DNA of 64,000 nt from Clostridiales bacterium (lineage in GTDB: Bacteria > Bacillota > Clostridia > Oscillospirales > Oscillospiraceae). Shown one piece after another: positions 36,311 through 44,030 of this stretch. The stretch lies in contig JAAYOP010000115.1 in the NCBI GenBank assembly GCA_012520295.1, forward strand, positions 1 to 64,000. Reading direction: 5' to 3'. The notes under the pieces are model-generated. The model saw nothing but the letters and a program-made list of their open reading frames with translations. It made no database searches and had not been told where the DNA came from. How positions within the stretch are numbered: the first letter of the stretch is position 1; each line of letters begins with the position of its first letter. The translations under genes were made by a program, and so were the position numbers.

Positions 36311-37093
36311 TTAAATATATTCTTTCAACTGCAACTGCAATCTGTCTGATATGAGCGCGATGAATTCGGAGTTGGTCGGCTTTCCTTTTATATTTGATAC
36401 TGTATATCCGAAATATTTCTGCAGCACTTCCAAATCGCCCCTGTCCCATGCCACCTCAATGGCATGCCGAATGGCTCTTTCAACTCTGGATGCGGTGGTG
36501 TTGAATTTTTTTGCCACCTGGGGATAAAGAGCCTTTGTAACCGCATTTATCATTTCCATATCATTTACAGTTCGAATTATAGCGTCCCTCAGGTATTGAT
36601 ATCCCTTTATATGCGCAGGAACGCCGATCTCATGTATAACATCGGTAACCATGTTTTCAATTCTCTGCTCCAGCTTCTGGGCCTTGGTATCATTTATAAA
36701 TGTTCCCTGTTGCCTCTTGAGCTGCGCAACCTGCCGCACTTTTATAAATAAATCATGCAAATCGCAAGGCTTTGAAATAAAATATCTTGCCCCAAGCATG
36801 GCCGCGTCAGCCACTACATGGTCATTCATAAAGGATGATATAATTATGACCGCCGGCTTATACCCGTCTGAATCTCCTATGGCTCTGAGTACTCCCAAGC
36901 CGTCCAGCCTGGGCAGCACAAGCTCGGCTATAAGTACATCGGGCTTTAGTTCGGCTATCATTTTCATTACTTCAGAACCATCGCCGGTAACACCGACGAC
37001 CTCAATCCGGTCTTCATTTTTTGCCCTTTCAAGCAAGAGCGTTCTGAATTCTTCCCCGGGATCCGCTACGATAATTCTCACCGTGTTTTCCAA
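36311..37093 (-). CDS. spo0A: Sporulation master regulator Spo0A with non-canonical receiver
   Basis: A 260-residue regulator with a full Spo0A effector domain: [44 protein letters not shown] (recognition helix) and [19 protein letters not shown] 37093 with GGAGGAG 6 nt upstream sets the start. The receiver is unusual. The phospho-acceptor position reads [12 protein letters not shown], so Glu57 (GAG) replaces the Asp of LxLDIxMPHLDG. The acidic pair ADD reads ADP, leaving one acid. The conserved Ser (ISSF) and Lys (SKP) remain. Glu can mimic phospho-Asp, so this Spo0A may be constitutively or differently activated. The spoIVB-spo0A order is the canonical locus, so it is not an obvious paralog. 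Confidence 0.92.
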   Translation of the reverse strand: MENTVRIIVADPGEEFRTLLLERAKNEDRIEVVGVTGDGSEVMKMIAELKPDVLIAELVLPRLDGLGVLRAIGDSDGYKPAVIIISSFMNDHVVADAAMLGARYFISKPCDLHDLFIKVRQVAQLKRQQGTFINDTKAQKLEQRIENMVTDVIHEIGVPAHIKGYQYLRDAIIRTVNDMEMINAVTKALYPQVAKKFNTTASRVERAIRHAIEVAWDRGDLEVLQKYFGYTVSNIKGKPTNSEFIALISDRLQLQLKEYI

Positions 37094-37144
37094 ATTAACT
37101 CCTCCGTTTTTTCGAAATGTCATACACTTCAATATTCCACCTAC

Positions 37145-37203
37145 GGTAAACTTATTATTGTTACAGCAATTATGACAACCTTAATAATTGCTGTCGCTTT
37201 ACC
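37145..37203. promoter_or_regulatory. Dyad in the spo0A leader
   Basis: ACAGCAATTAT (37163-37173) pairs with ATAATTGCTGT (37184-37194), and outer GGTAAA (37145-37150) pairs with TTTACC (37198-37203). It lies 50-110 nt upstream of the spo0A TTG. It could be an operator or a leader hairpin. No confident sigma-H or 0A-box site was identified by eye. Confidence 0.4.
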
Positions 37204-37296
37204 CGAATGTGTTGTAAATAAATTACCATATATTTACACGAATTGCAAGAGGTTTGTGGAAAATTTTAGTAAATTTTACTCTATTCCAGATATAGA

Positions 37297-37347
37297 GATA
37301 TTATAACAGCCGCCACCTTGTCTACCGGTGACGGCTGTTATAATATC
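37297..37347 (-). terminator. spoIVB terminator
   Basis: GATATTATAACAGCCG (37297-37312) pairs perfectly with 37332-37347 (16 bp). It lies 27 nt after the spoIVB stop. The T-rich part lies within the stem. It separates spoIVB from spo0A. Confidence 0.7.
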
Positions 37348-37373
37348 CTGCGCAAATAACGCTCAAAAGCGGG

Positions 37374-38489
37374 CTATGCGGCTTTGTTTTTCCTGTCACA
37401 GCAAGCGTCCAGCATATTCTCTATGGATATGCCATATCCTCTTGTGGGGTCGTTTATAAACACATGAGTGACCGCCCCTATCAGCTTTCCGTTCTGTATA
37501 ATGGGACTGCCGCTCATTCCCTGAACGATTCCTCCCGTTGCCTCAATAAGCCTGTCATCTCTGACAGTAATCATCATATCCCTGGCACTGGCTTCATTTG
37601 GGGGGTATATCCTGGAAATTTCTATTTTATACTCCTCCACCTCAGTGCCGCTGATATTTGATAATATGGTCGCATCCCCCGTCTTAATCTCAGAACGCCT
37701 TGCCACCGGAATCGGCTTTCCTTGATTGAGTTTTGCCGTTTTGTCAAAGGTCCCGAATATACCGTAGTTGGTGTTGGCATGAAGCTCTCCTATGCTGCAG
37801 AGCATATCAAAATCGCCCTTCAGCTCGCCTGGTTTTCCGGCAGTTCCCTTTTTGACGGACATGATATTGGATTTCATAATACAGCCTCTTCTGAGGGGAA
37901 GCATTGTTCCTGTGTCTATATCGTTTACACTGTGGCCAAGAGCGCCGAAGGTTTCGTTTTCAGGGTCATAAAAGGTTATTGTTCCTATTCCGGTTATGCC
38001 GTCCCTCAGCCATATTCCCAGCTCCGGTTTGCCATTCTGGTTTATAACCGGTTTTAAAGATAACTGACGCTCCTTACCGTCACGCAGTACCCGAAGGGTT
38101 ATCTCTTTTTCGGCGTATTTTTCCATGGCTTCCCTGAAGTCTTCCATCGATTTTATTTTTTTGGAATTAAGCTGGGTTATAATATCCCCCGCCCGTATAC
38201 CGGCCTGGGCCGCCGGCGCGGACTTGACCTCACCGTTATTTACATCGCTGAGCCCTACCACAATCACCCCGTCCGATTCCATTTTTATACCCACCGTATT
38301 CCCCATCGGTATTAAAAAATATTCCTTATCTGATTTTGCCGTTGCGGCAGAAATATTCTCTGTGCCCGGGAACCAAGCTACAGCGGCGGGCATATCTATG
38401 CCCGGCATAACAGGAATATATGAAAACAAAAAAATCAATACTATTACTGTTATTTGCTTAAAAGTTCTTTTTTTTATTTTTCCCTCCAT
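37374..38489 (-). CDS. spoIVB: SpoIVB serine peptidase
   Basis: A 371-residue protein of peptidase family S55, made in the forespore to trigger pro-sigma-K processing. It has an N-terminal signal/anchor helix (12-30), then a PDZ domain (about 85-160: SAPAAQAGIRAGDIITQLN and ITLRVLRDGKE). In the catalytic domain His lies in FGALGHSVND, Asp in the DIDTG segment and Ser in GIVQGMSGSPIIQNGKLIGAVTH. Length is slightly shorter than the Bacillus enzyme. AAGGAGAA precedes the ATG. Spo0A follows downstream, the conserved Firmicutes order, and the split M14 peptidase lies divergently upstream. Confidence 0.95.
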   Translation of the reverse strand: MEGKIKKRTFKQITVIVLIFLFSYIPVMPGIDMPAAVAWFPGTENISAATAKSDKEYFLIPMGNTVGIKMESDGVIVVGLSDVNNGEVKSAPAAQAGIRAGDIITQLNSKKIKSMEDFREAMEKYAEKEITLRVLRDGKERQLSLKPVINQNGKPELGIWLRDGITGIGTITFYDPENETFGALGHSVNDIDTGTMLPLRRGCIMKSNIMSVKKGTAGKPGELKGDFDMLCSIGELHANTNYGIFGTFDKTAKLNQGKPIPVARRSEIKTGDATILSNISGTEVEEYKIEISRIYPPNEASARDMMITVRDDRLIEATGGIVQGMSGSPIIQNGKLIGAVTHVFINDPTRGYGISIENMLDACCDRKNKAA

Positions 38490-38704
38490 ATCGGCTTTCT
38501 CCTTTGAGAATTAAAAGCAATCATACAAATAATCGCAAGGATGTTTTTTCGATTCAACCACTATTAATATGCCGCTACACTGCTAAAAAACGCAGCTTAT
38601 TCTATGACAATAAACTGTAGTTTTGGATTACCTGTATTTTATCAAGCTTTATTATTGCGGCTTATGCAGGGATGCAAGACTTTTCTTTTCCTCAAAAACC
38701 ATGA

Positions 38705-38730
38705 ACAACAAAAAAATATTTTCATAAAAT
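38705..38730 (+). promoter_or_regulatory. Sigma-K-like promoter match upstream of the M14 peptidase
   Basis: AC (38705-38706), a 16-nt spacer, then CATAAAAT (38723-38730) fits the mother-cell sigma-K pattern AC-n16/17-CATAnnnTA except for the last base. The inferred transcript start lies about 35 nt before ATG 38772. The motif is short, so chance is possible. Nothing else is recognised in 38490-38771. Confidence 0.35.
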
Positions 38731-38771
38731 GGAGTATTCAAAAGCCGCTATGCGGAGGATTGGAGGACAGT

Positions 38772-39530
38772 ATGAAAACTCTACGGCTTGGCTCGGAAGG
38801 GCCGCAGGTTGAGATGCTTCAGCTGGCTCTTACCAGGGCGGGATTTCCGCCGGCAGGTGGAATCGACGGTGACTTCGGGTCGGGTACATACAATGCCCTC
38901 AGAAGCTTCCAAACAAGAAACTCTCTGGCTTCTGACGGCATCGCGGGACAACGGACATGGTCAAGACTCACTCCGTGGCTTACGGGTTATATCACAAGAA
39001 CTGTCGTTCCCGGCGATACCTTTTACGGTCTTGCCGCCAGGTACAATACCACAATAAGGGCGATTGCCGCGGCTAATCCCAGCGCGGACCCGGGCAATCT
39101 GAGGCCCGGTACCAGACTCATCATCCCCCTTGCCTTTCCCGTTGTACCGACAAACATCAGCTATACATCTACCCTGATGGATTTTTTAATCAGAGGCCTC
39201 AGGGCAAGATATCCCTTCATAAAGACAGGCAGTATAGGAAACAGTGTGTTGGGAAAGCCGATATATAACATCGATATCGGTACCGGAGAAAACCAGGTTT
39301 TCTATAACGGTGCCCACCACTCCGATGAATGGATTACCTCCGTATTGCTTATGAAATTCCTGGAAAATTACGCCTTGGCCCTTTCGCTGGGCGGAACAAT
39401 TTTTGAGTATGAGGCCTCTCGGCTATATAACGGTACAGTGCTCAGTATAGTACCTATGGTAAATCCAGACGGGTCTGGATTTCATTTGCATAAAAAACTC
39501 AGGAGCCGCTATGTCATGCGGCTCCTGTAA
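38772..39530 (+). CDS. 5' part of a PG-binding/LysM/M14 endopeptidase gene, interrupted at codon 234
   Basis: GGAGGA precedes ATG 38772. Residues 1-62 are a PG_binding_1 domain (LRLGSEGPQVEMLQLAL, IDGDFGSGTYNALRSFQ). Residues 75-120 are LysM (VVPGDTFYGLAARYNTTIRAIAAANP). From 125 an M14 peptidase starts, with zinc ligands His183 and Glu186 (GAHHSDEWIT). The match is to gamma-D-glutamyl-L-diamino acid endopeptidase I of sporulating bacilli. The homology stops at VPMVNPDG (residues 227-234), and 18 unrelated residues follow before a stop. The third zinc ligand and catalytic Glu are encoded 3.9 kb away at 43335-43913. As it stands this fragment cannot be active; fusion would give a 426-residue enzyme. 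Confidence 0.88.
   Translation: MKTLRLGSEGPQVEMLQLALTRAGFPPAGGIDGDFGSGTYNALRSFQTRNSLASDGIAGQRTWSRLTPWLTGYITRTVVPGDTFYGLAARYNTTIRAIAAANPSADPGNLRPGTRLIIPLAFPVVPTNISYTSTLMDFLIRGLRARYPFIKTGSIGNSVLGKPIYNIDIGTGENQVFYNGAHHSDEWITSVLLMKFLENYALALSLGGTIFEYEASRLYNGTVLSIVPMVNPDGSGFHLHKKLRSRYVMRLL
39462..39481 (+). other. attL-like left junction of the intervening element
   Basis: AATCCAGA-CGGG-TCTGGATT. The 8-nt arm AATCCAGA and GGG recur at the right junction (43323). Here the junction forms a perfect 8-bp dyad around CGGG, whose centre GG (39471-39472) is the likely crossover dinucleotide. Confidence 0.75.
39489..39527 (-). terminator. Terminator of the dehydrogenase operon
   Basis: CAGGAGCCGC (39500-39509) pairs with GCGGCTCCTG (39518-39527). 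On the minus strand AGTTTTTTATG follows. It lies between the SDR stop and the left junction, insulating the cargo from the peptidase. Confidence 0.8.
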
Positions 39531-39547
39531 ATATGAAAATCTTTTAT

Positions 39548-40333
39548 TTAAATAGTCGCAGCAAAGCCGCCGTCCACCTTTATATCCGCGCCGTTCAGAT
39601 AATCAGAAGCCCGGGAGGCAAGAAACACCGCGATGCCCATTAAGTCGGCCGGATGCCCCCAGCGACCACAGGATATCCTGTCATTTATCTTGTTATAAAA
39701 CACCGGGTCCTCGCTAACAGCAAGGTTTACATCCGTTTTAAAAAAGCCGGGGCATATGGCGTTTGTCTGGATATTATATTTCCCCAACTCATTTGCGAAG
39801 GTTCTGGTTATCCCTATTATGCCGTGCTTTGCAGTGACATAGGAAGGACACTTTCTGTCTGAGGTATAGGAAAGAGCTGAGCCTATATTTATTATTTTCC
39901 CGCTTTTTTGCCGGATCATAACCTTTGACGCTTCCTTACTCAAATAGTAAACGGATTTCAGGTTAAGCTCAATAACCTTTGAAAACTCCTCATCGGGAAA
40001 GTTCTCAAAGTCTTCAAAATAGTTCATTGCGGCGTTATTAACCAGAATGTCGATTCTTCCATATCTTTTCACACATTCATCAACGACCCGGGTTATGTCC
40101 TCACGTATGCTCAAATCAGCTTTCAAAAACTCTATCCTGCGACCTTCTCCCTCAACAATACTCTTTACGGTGGCAGTATTGTCTGAAAAATGCGGGATAA
40201 AAAGATCCGCACCCGCTTTCGCGAAAGCCGTTGCATATCCCAGGCCCAGGTTTCTGGTAGCCCCCGTTACAATGGCTACTTTTCCCTTCAGGCTGAACCA
40301 ATCCAGGGAAAAATCTCTGATATCCAAACCCAT
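39548..40333 (-). CDS. Short-chain dehydrogenase/reductase (gluconate 5-dehydrogenase-like)
   Basis: A 261-residue classical SDR. It has the cofactor motif TGATRNLGLG, NNAAMN, and the catalytic Ser in NIGSALSYTS with Tyr-Lys in SYVTAKHG, ending with NGADIKVDGG. The sequence fits the group with gluconate 5-dehydrogenase and 2-deoxy-gluconate dehydrogenase; the substrate is inferred. TTGGAGG lies 4-5 nt before ATG 40333. It lies downstream of a zinc-dependent dehydrogenase on the same strand. The pair recalls IdnD/IdnO, which interconvert idonate, 5-ketogluconate and gluconate. It lies inside the recombinase-bearing element as cargo. Confidence 0.85.
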   Translation of the reverse strand: MGLDIRDFSLDWFSLKGKVAIVTGATRNLGLGYATAFAKAGADLFIPHFSDNTATVKSIVEGEGRRIEFLKADLSIREDITRVVDECVKRYGRIDILVNNAAMNYFEDFENFPDEEFSKVIELNLKSVYYLSKEASKVMIRQKSGKIINIGSALSYTSDRKCPSYVTAKHGIIGITRTFANELGKYNIQTNAICPGFFKTDVNLAVSEDPVFYNKINDRISCGRWGHPADLMGIAVFLASRASDYLNGADIKVDGGFAATI

Positions 40334-40422
40334 AATCCTCCAACGGCATAACAACTGTCATGCCGCGCCGCCTTTCACCGGCATGCGGCAGCCGTATTTT
40401 ATAAATTATAAAACCTTTTACA

Positions 40423-41481
40423 TTATTCTCCGGGAAAATCGTTGCATTTAATAAGTACCTTCGGATGCATTGCTGATATATGAGCCTCAAAGGCTTCCTG
40501 AGCTCTGTCCATTGAATAAACCGCAGCTGTGAAATCCTCCAGCTTCATTCTGGGCATTATCTGCATTGCCCTTGGATAGGCATAGGGAGCCACATACATC
40601 CCGGTTATCGTTATCTCCTTTGAGAAGAAGGCATTATAGAGATTGAGGGGCATTTCATACTCATTCGGGTACATGGCCGCATATATGAGCTTTCCGCCTC
40701 TGGCGGTAATCTCCGGCAGAGCTTCAACGGCATGGATGGAGCCTGAGCATTCAATCACCACGTCATAACCTCGATTACCGGTAATCCTCATTGCCTCCTC
40801 TACAACGCTCTGGGACTGGGGGGCAATAACATTTTCGGCCCCGTATTTCAATGCAAGCTCTCTTCTGGCAGCAACAGGCTCAATCAGAGTTAGATATGTG
40901 GCGCCCATCATTTTTATCCCCTGTAAAACCAGCAGTCCTATAGGCCCGCCTCCGCATATGGCAACCCTCTGGCCCAGCTTCATTTCCACCTTGTCCATGC
41001 ACCGGACCGCTATGGAGACAGGCTCCAACAGACAACCCTCCTTGAGGCTTACATTGTCGGGCAGTTTATATACCTGGGATTCATGCCAGACAATATATTC
41101 GCTCATTCCCAGGTTTTTTGCTTCTCCGGCACTCTCGCAAAACTGCTGTTGGCCGTTCTGGCAGTAGTAGCAGGTCCCGCAAAACCTCAGAAAATTGCCC
41201 GCGACCCGGTCACCCACCTTTAAACCTTTCTGAGTTGCCTTGCTGCCCAGCTCAACAATAACTCCCGACAGCTCATGTCCAAGGCCGAAAGGGGGTTCCC
41301 AGCCGAATATGCCCTCTACCAGGTGTGGGTCAGAGCCGCATATGGAGCAGTAGGCAACCTTTATCCTCACATCCTCATCGCCCAGTGGCTGCATAGGGAC
41401 ATCCAGGACTTCTATCCTGCCCCTTTTTTCCTCATCCGGGTCCTTAAGGCTTCCGATTTTAACAACCGACACTGATTTCAT
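40423..41481 (-). CDS. Zinc-dependent medium-chain (polyol/threonine-type) dehydrogenase
   Basis: A 352-residue MDR. Catalytic zinc ligands are Cys in SICGSDPH and His-Glu in GHELSG. The structural zinc lobe has CGTCYYCQNGQQQFC. The NAD-binding Rossmann motif is ICGGGPIGLLVLQ, followed by an acidic residue (LIEPVAARRELA) that suggests NAD preference. It resembles sorbitol, idonate and threonine dehydrogenases; the exact substrate is unclear. It is the first of two cargo dehydrogenases in the intervening element and is followed by the SDR gene 89 nt on. Confidence 0.85.
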   Translation of the reverse strand: MKSVSVVKIGSLKDPDEEKRGRIEVLDVPMQPLGDEDVRIKVAYCSICGSDPHLVEGIFGWEPPFGLGHELSGVIVELGSKATQKGLKVGDRVAGNFLRFCGTCYYCQNGQQQFCESAGEAKNLGMSEYIVWHESQVYKLPDNVSLKEGCLLEPVSIAVRCMDKVEMKLGQRVAICGGGPIGLLVLQGIKMMGATYLTLIEPVAARRELALKYGAENVIAPQSQSVVEEAMRITGNRGYDVVIECSGSIHAVEALPEITARGGKLIYAAMYPNEYEMPLNLYNAFFSKEITITGMYVAPYAYPRAMQIMPRMKLEDFTAAVYSMDRAQEAFEAHISAMHPKVLIKCNDFPGE

Positions 41482-41595
41482 ATGTTTATACGCCCTCCAT
41501 TTTATTTTTAAGCCGTTTTATTCCGGCGACGCGCATCCAACTGCTCAGAATCTTTAATAGTATTTTATCATTATATTGAATAATTGCAACGGATT

Positions 41596-43143
41596 TCAGC
41601 AGCTAGGGTTTCCGTGGGCTTCAGATTTATTCGGAGCCGGCTCCATGAATTTAAAACGGATTTCAATTGACTTGTCATTGCCGATATATATTCCCTCAAC
41701 AAACCATATGAGAGCAGCTCTGTCAGGGGACTTCATATCCGCTGCCTTTATGAGCAGCTCTCTGAGCTCATTTCTGTTTGCTGCCAGGTTTGAGCTGTCC
41801 TCAAGGCGCTCCAGCTCGCACTCAAGCCTTCTTTGCTCATCCTGGGCCTGCCCATTCAGAGCTTCATAGTCGGCATACGATAATTTTTCACATACAAGGT
41901 CTGTGTAGAGCCTATATTTTACCCTGGCTATATCGCCGATCCTTCTTTTTAACTCTTTAATCCTTTTATTGCTTGAAGCATCAGGTCTGCAGGTCTGGCT
42001 TATAATCTTATCTATTTCACTGCCGGAAATCCTGCCCTTGAACAGCCTTTGGAGCCCTTCGAACACCGCCTCCTCAACCGCATCCTCCCTGATACAGTGC
42101 GAGGAGCAGGGGGCCGGCATATCTCCGACCTTTTTTCTTGACAAGCTGCAAATCAGGTATCTTCTTCCCTCCCCGTCCCTTTGGAATGTCATCTTGCTTC
42201 CACAGCTACCGCAGAATACAAGCCCCGTCAGAATATGTCCCTCTTTTTTTCTCTGCCTGCGGGACTTAACGGCCAGCAGCTCACCAGCTTTCTCAAAATC
42301 CTCCTGGGATATTATCGGCTCATGGGTATCTCGAACGGTTATCCACTGCTTCGGCGGCAGGATTATCTGCTTGTTGAGCTTTACACCAAGTTTCCTGCTC
42401 CTGTTCTGGGTAAGGTGGCCTGCGTAAGTGGGGTTTGTCAATATGCGCTTTATCATGGCTGCGTTCCAAATACCCTGGTTTTTTTGCCTGGAGGATATTC
42501 TGCCCGAGTACTGGGAAGGTGTCATAATCCTCTCCTCTGTCAGCCTGGCAGCTATATCTGAAACGGAGCAGCCGGACAGAAAGAGCCCGAATATCCTCCT
42601 GACAACGGGTGCCGTTTCCTCATTGACTATCAGCTTTCCTTTTATATCCGGATGCTTTTTATAGCCATAGGGAGCAAAGCTGCCGATAAACTCCCCGGCC
42701 AGTTTCTTATGAGTAAATACCGCCTTTACCTTGTCGGATATATCACGGGGATAAAAATCATTGAACACATACATAAAGGGAGCTGTTTTCTCCAACCCTC
42801 TGCCGGTGTCCACATTGTCATTTACAGCGATATACCTGATGTTTTTGCTTGGGAAATATTTTTCAATATACTCGCCCGTGCCTATGTAGTCCCTTCCCAG
42901 CCTTGAAAGGTCCTTTGTTATGACTATATCCAGCCTTCCCGCCTCTATGTCCCGCAGCATACGCTTGAAACCAGGACGATTGAAGTTGGTTCCGCTATAC
43001 CCATCGTCCGAGTATATGTCATACACCCAAAACCCCTGTTCTGCAGCATAGGAGAGCAAAAACTCCTTCTGATTTTCAATGCTCTGAGAGCCGTCACCAT
43101 CCTCTCTGGATATTCTCAAATACAGGGCCGCTCTGGCTCTCAT
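41596..43143 (-). CDS. Large serine recombinase (resolvase/Recombinase/zinc-ribbon)
   Basis: A 515-residue site-specific recombinase. The resolvase domain has YLRISREDGDGSQSIENQ, with nucleophile Ser12, then DDGYSGTNFNRPGFKRML and VITKDLSRLGRDYIGTGEYIE. The Recombinase domain (about 160-280) has PYGYKK and WNAAMIKRILTNPTYAGHL. The zinc ribbon has FCGSCGSKM and later Cys. A coiled coil and C-terminal DNA-binding tail follow (SPDRAALIWFVEGIYIG). This domain order matches SpoIVCA-type and phage integrases. The N-terminus faces the right junction about 180 nt away, a typical distance to an attachment site. It is presumed to integrate and excise the 3861-bp element. A coupled small ORF precedes it. 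Confidence 0.93.
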   Translation of the reverse strand: MRARAALYLRISREDGDGSQSIENQKEFLLSYAAEQGFWVYDIYSDDGYSGTNFNRPGFKRMLRDIEAGRLDIVITKDLSRLGRDYIGTGEYIEKYFPSKNIRYIAVNDNVDTGRGLEKTAPFMYVFNDFYPRDISDKVKAVFTHKKLAGEFIGSFAPYGYKKHPDIKGKLIVNEETAPVVRRIFGLFLSGCSVSDIAARLTEERIMTPSQYSGRISSRQKNQGIWNAAMIKRILTNPTYAGHLTQNRSRKLGVKLNKQIILPPKQWITVRDTHEPIISQEDFEKAGELLAVKSRRQRKKEGHILTGLVFCGSCGSKMTFQRDGEGRRYLICSLSRKKVGDMPAPCSSHCIREDAVEEAVFEGLQRLFKGRISGSEIDKIISQTCRPDASSNKRIKELKRRIGDIARVKYRLYTDLVCEKLSYADYEALNGQAQDEQRRLECELERLEDSSNLAANRNELRELLIKAADMKSPDRAALIWFVEGIYIGNDKSIEIRFKFMEPAPNKSEAHGNPSC

Positions 43144-43247
43144 AAGTGCATATACCTCTTTATTGCCGACTTTAAAAACTCGGCAAGTAATTCTTTGATG
43201 CTTTTATTCCCGGTAAATACATATATAACCCTATACCCGCGTTTCAT
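43140..43247 (-). CDS. 35-residue ORF translationally coupled to the recombinase
   Basis: ATG 43247 has AAAGGGG about 8 nt upstream on the minus strand, a strong ribosome site. The product begins [13 protein letters not shown] and continues with a basic amphipathic helix (about residues 15-34, with [16 protein letters not shown]). Its stop overlaps the recombinase start as ATGA. The coupling and good ribosome site argue it is translated. It could be a recombination directionality factor, a regulator, or only a leader peptide ensuring recombinase translation. No family recognised. Confidence 0.55.
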   Translation of the reverse strand: MKRGYRVIYVFTGNKSIKELLAEFLKSAIKRYMHL

Positions 43248-43322
43248 GGATCAATCCCCTTTCCAAAGCATTGCATACTTCTGAATAAACATATGAAGTA
43301 CCGCCGTATTTTATCCGGGTTT

Positions 43323-43342
43323 AATCCAGAGGGGGTAGATTT
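43323..43342 (+). other. attR-like right junction of the intervening element
   Basis: AATCCAGA-GGGG-GTAGATTT. It shares AATCCAGA and GGG with the left junction and is in the same reading phase (AAT is a codon at both sites). The outer side continues the peptidase gene (V-D-L-V-T-G). Confidence 0.75.
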
Positions 43343-43913
43343 AGTGACGGGTGAGATTGAGGCCGGCAGTCCTCTGTATAACAGAGCCCAGGCCATGAAC
43401 TATCCCCAGGTGCCCTTTCCACAGGGCTGGAGAGCAAATATTAACGGCGTGGACCTGAATTTGCAATATCCGGCAGGCTGGGACAGGGCAAGGGAGATAA
43501 AATTTGCCGCCGGCTTCACAGAGCCGGGCCCCAGGGATTATGTGGGGCCTTATCCCCTGTCGGAGCCGGAGAGCCGTGGGGTTTATGATTTTACCCGAAG
43601 CCGTGATTTTAATATGATTTTAGCCTATCATACTCAGGGTCAGGTTATTTTCTGGCGGTACCAGAACTATATGCCCCCCAATTCCCTCGCCATCGGCAGG
43701 AGACTGTCGGAGCTGAGCGGTTACAGCTTGGAAACAACTCCGGAGTACTCCGCTTTCGCAGGTTATAAGGATTGGTTCATTCAGGAATATAACCGCCCCG
43801 GATATACCATAGAGGCGGGTCTGGGTGTCAATCCCCTGCCCCTCAGCCAGTTTGACAGCATATACAGAGATAATATCGGGATACTCACATATTCCCTGCT
43901 GGCTACCAGATAA
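43335..43913 (+). CDS. 3' part of the interrupted M14 endopeptidase gene
   Basis: The frame (open from 43293) encodes the missing C-terminal half of the peptidase split at 39472. It begins [11 protein letters not shown] directly after NPEG and continues with [19 protein letters not shown]. The third zinc ligand His is in [12 protein letters not shown], and the catalytic Glu is in [17 protein letters not shown]. There is no ribosome site suited to independent translation, and a start at 43293 would give only element-derived residues before the junction. Joined to 38772-39471 it gives 426 residues, normal for this family. It therefore appears to be kept intact for use after excision. Confidence 0.88.
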   Translation, partial: VDLVTGEIEAGSPLYNRAQAMNYPQVPFPQGWRANINGVDLNLQYPAGWDRAREIKFAAGFTEPGPRDYVGPYPLSEPESRGVYDFTRSRDFNMILAYHTQGQVIFWRYQNYMPPNSLAIGRRLSELSGYSLETTPEYSAFAGYKDWFIQEYNRPGYTIEAGLGVNPLPLSQFDSIYRDNIGILTYSLLATR

Positions 43914-43980
43914 AATCATCTGTTCCGCCCTAAATCCCGACAACGCGAGAAAACCATGTTTTTACCATTAAAAATAAAAA

Positions 43981-44019
43981 AACATGGCCGCCGGAATGCA
44001 GCCATGTTCTTTATTTTAA
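43981..44019. terminator. Bidirectional terminator
   Basis: AACATGGC (43981-43988) pairs with GCCATGTT (44001-44008), with A-rich sequence before and CTTTATTTTAA after. It lies between the convergent peptidase part and the HPr gene. Confidence 0.7.
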
Positions 44020-44030
44020 CTTATATGTCT

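Larger units (their letters stand above)
39472..43332. mobile_element. 3861-bp intervening element with serine recombinase, splitting the M14 peptidase gene
   Basis: The segment separates two in-frame halves of one peptidase gene. Its length is 3861 bp, a multiple of three, and the flanks share AATCCAGA-n-GGG. It carries, all leftward, a 35-codon ORF, a large serine recombinase, a zinc alcohol dehydrogenase and an SDR with a terminator. Excision at the central GG would give AATCCAGACGGGGTAGAT, reading N-P-D-G-V-D, the M14 family sequence. The layout (recombinase just inside one end of an element that interrupts a sporulation-type gene) is that of sigK skin, vfbin and gin elements. Whether excision happens, and when, cannot be seen from sequence. 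Confidence 0.82.

Noticed and set aside
38604-38771. Earlier start for the M14 peptidase
   Set aside because: The extra residues have no homology, and GGAGGA before ATG 38772 gives a clear start.
43293-43334. Independent start for the 3' peptidase fragment
   Set aside because: The first codons are element sequence, no ribosome site fits, and the fragment alone lacks two zinc ligands.
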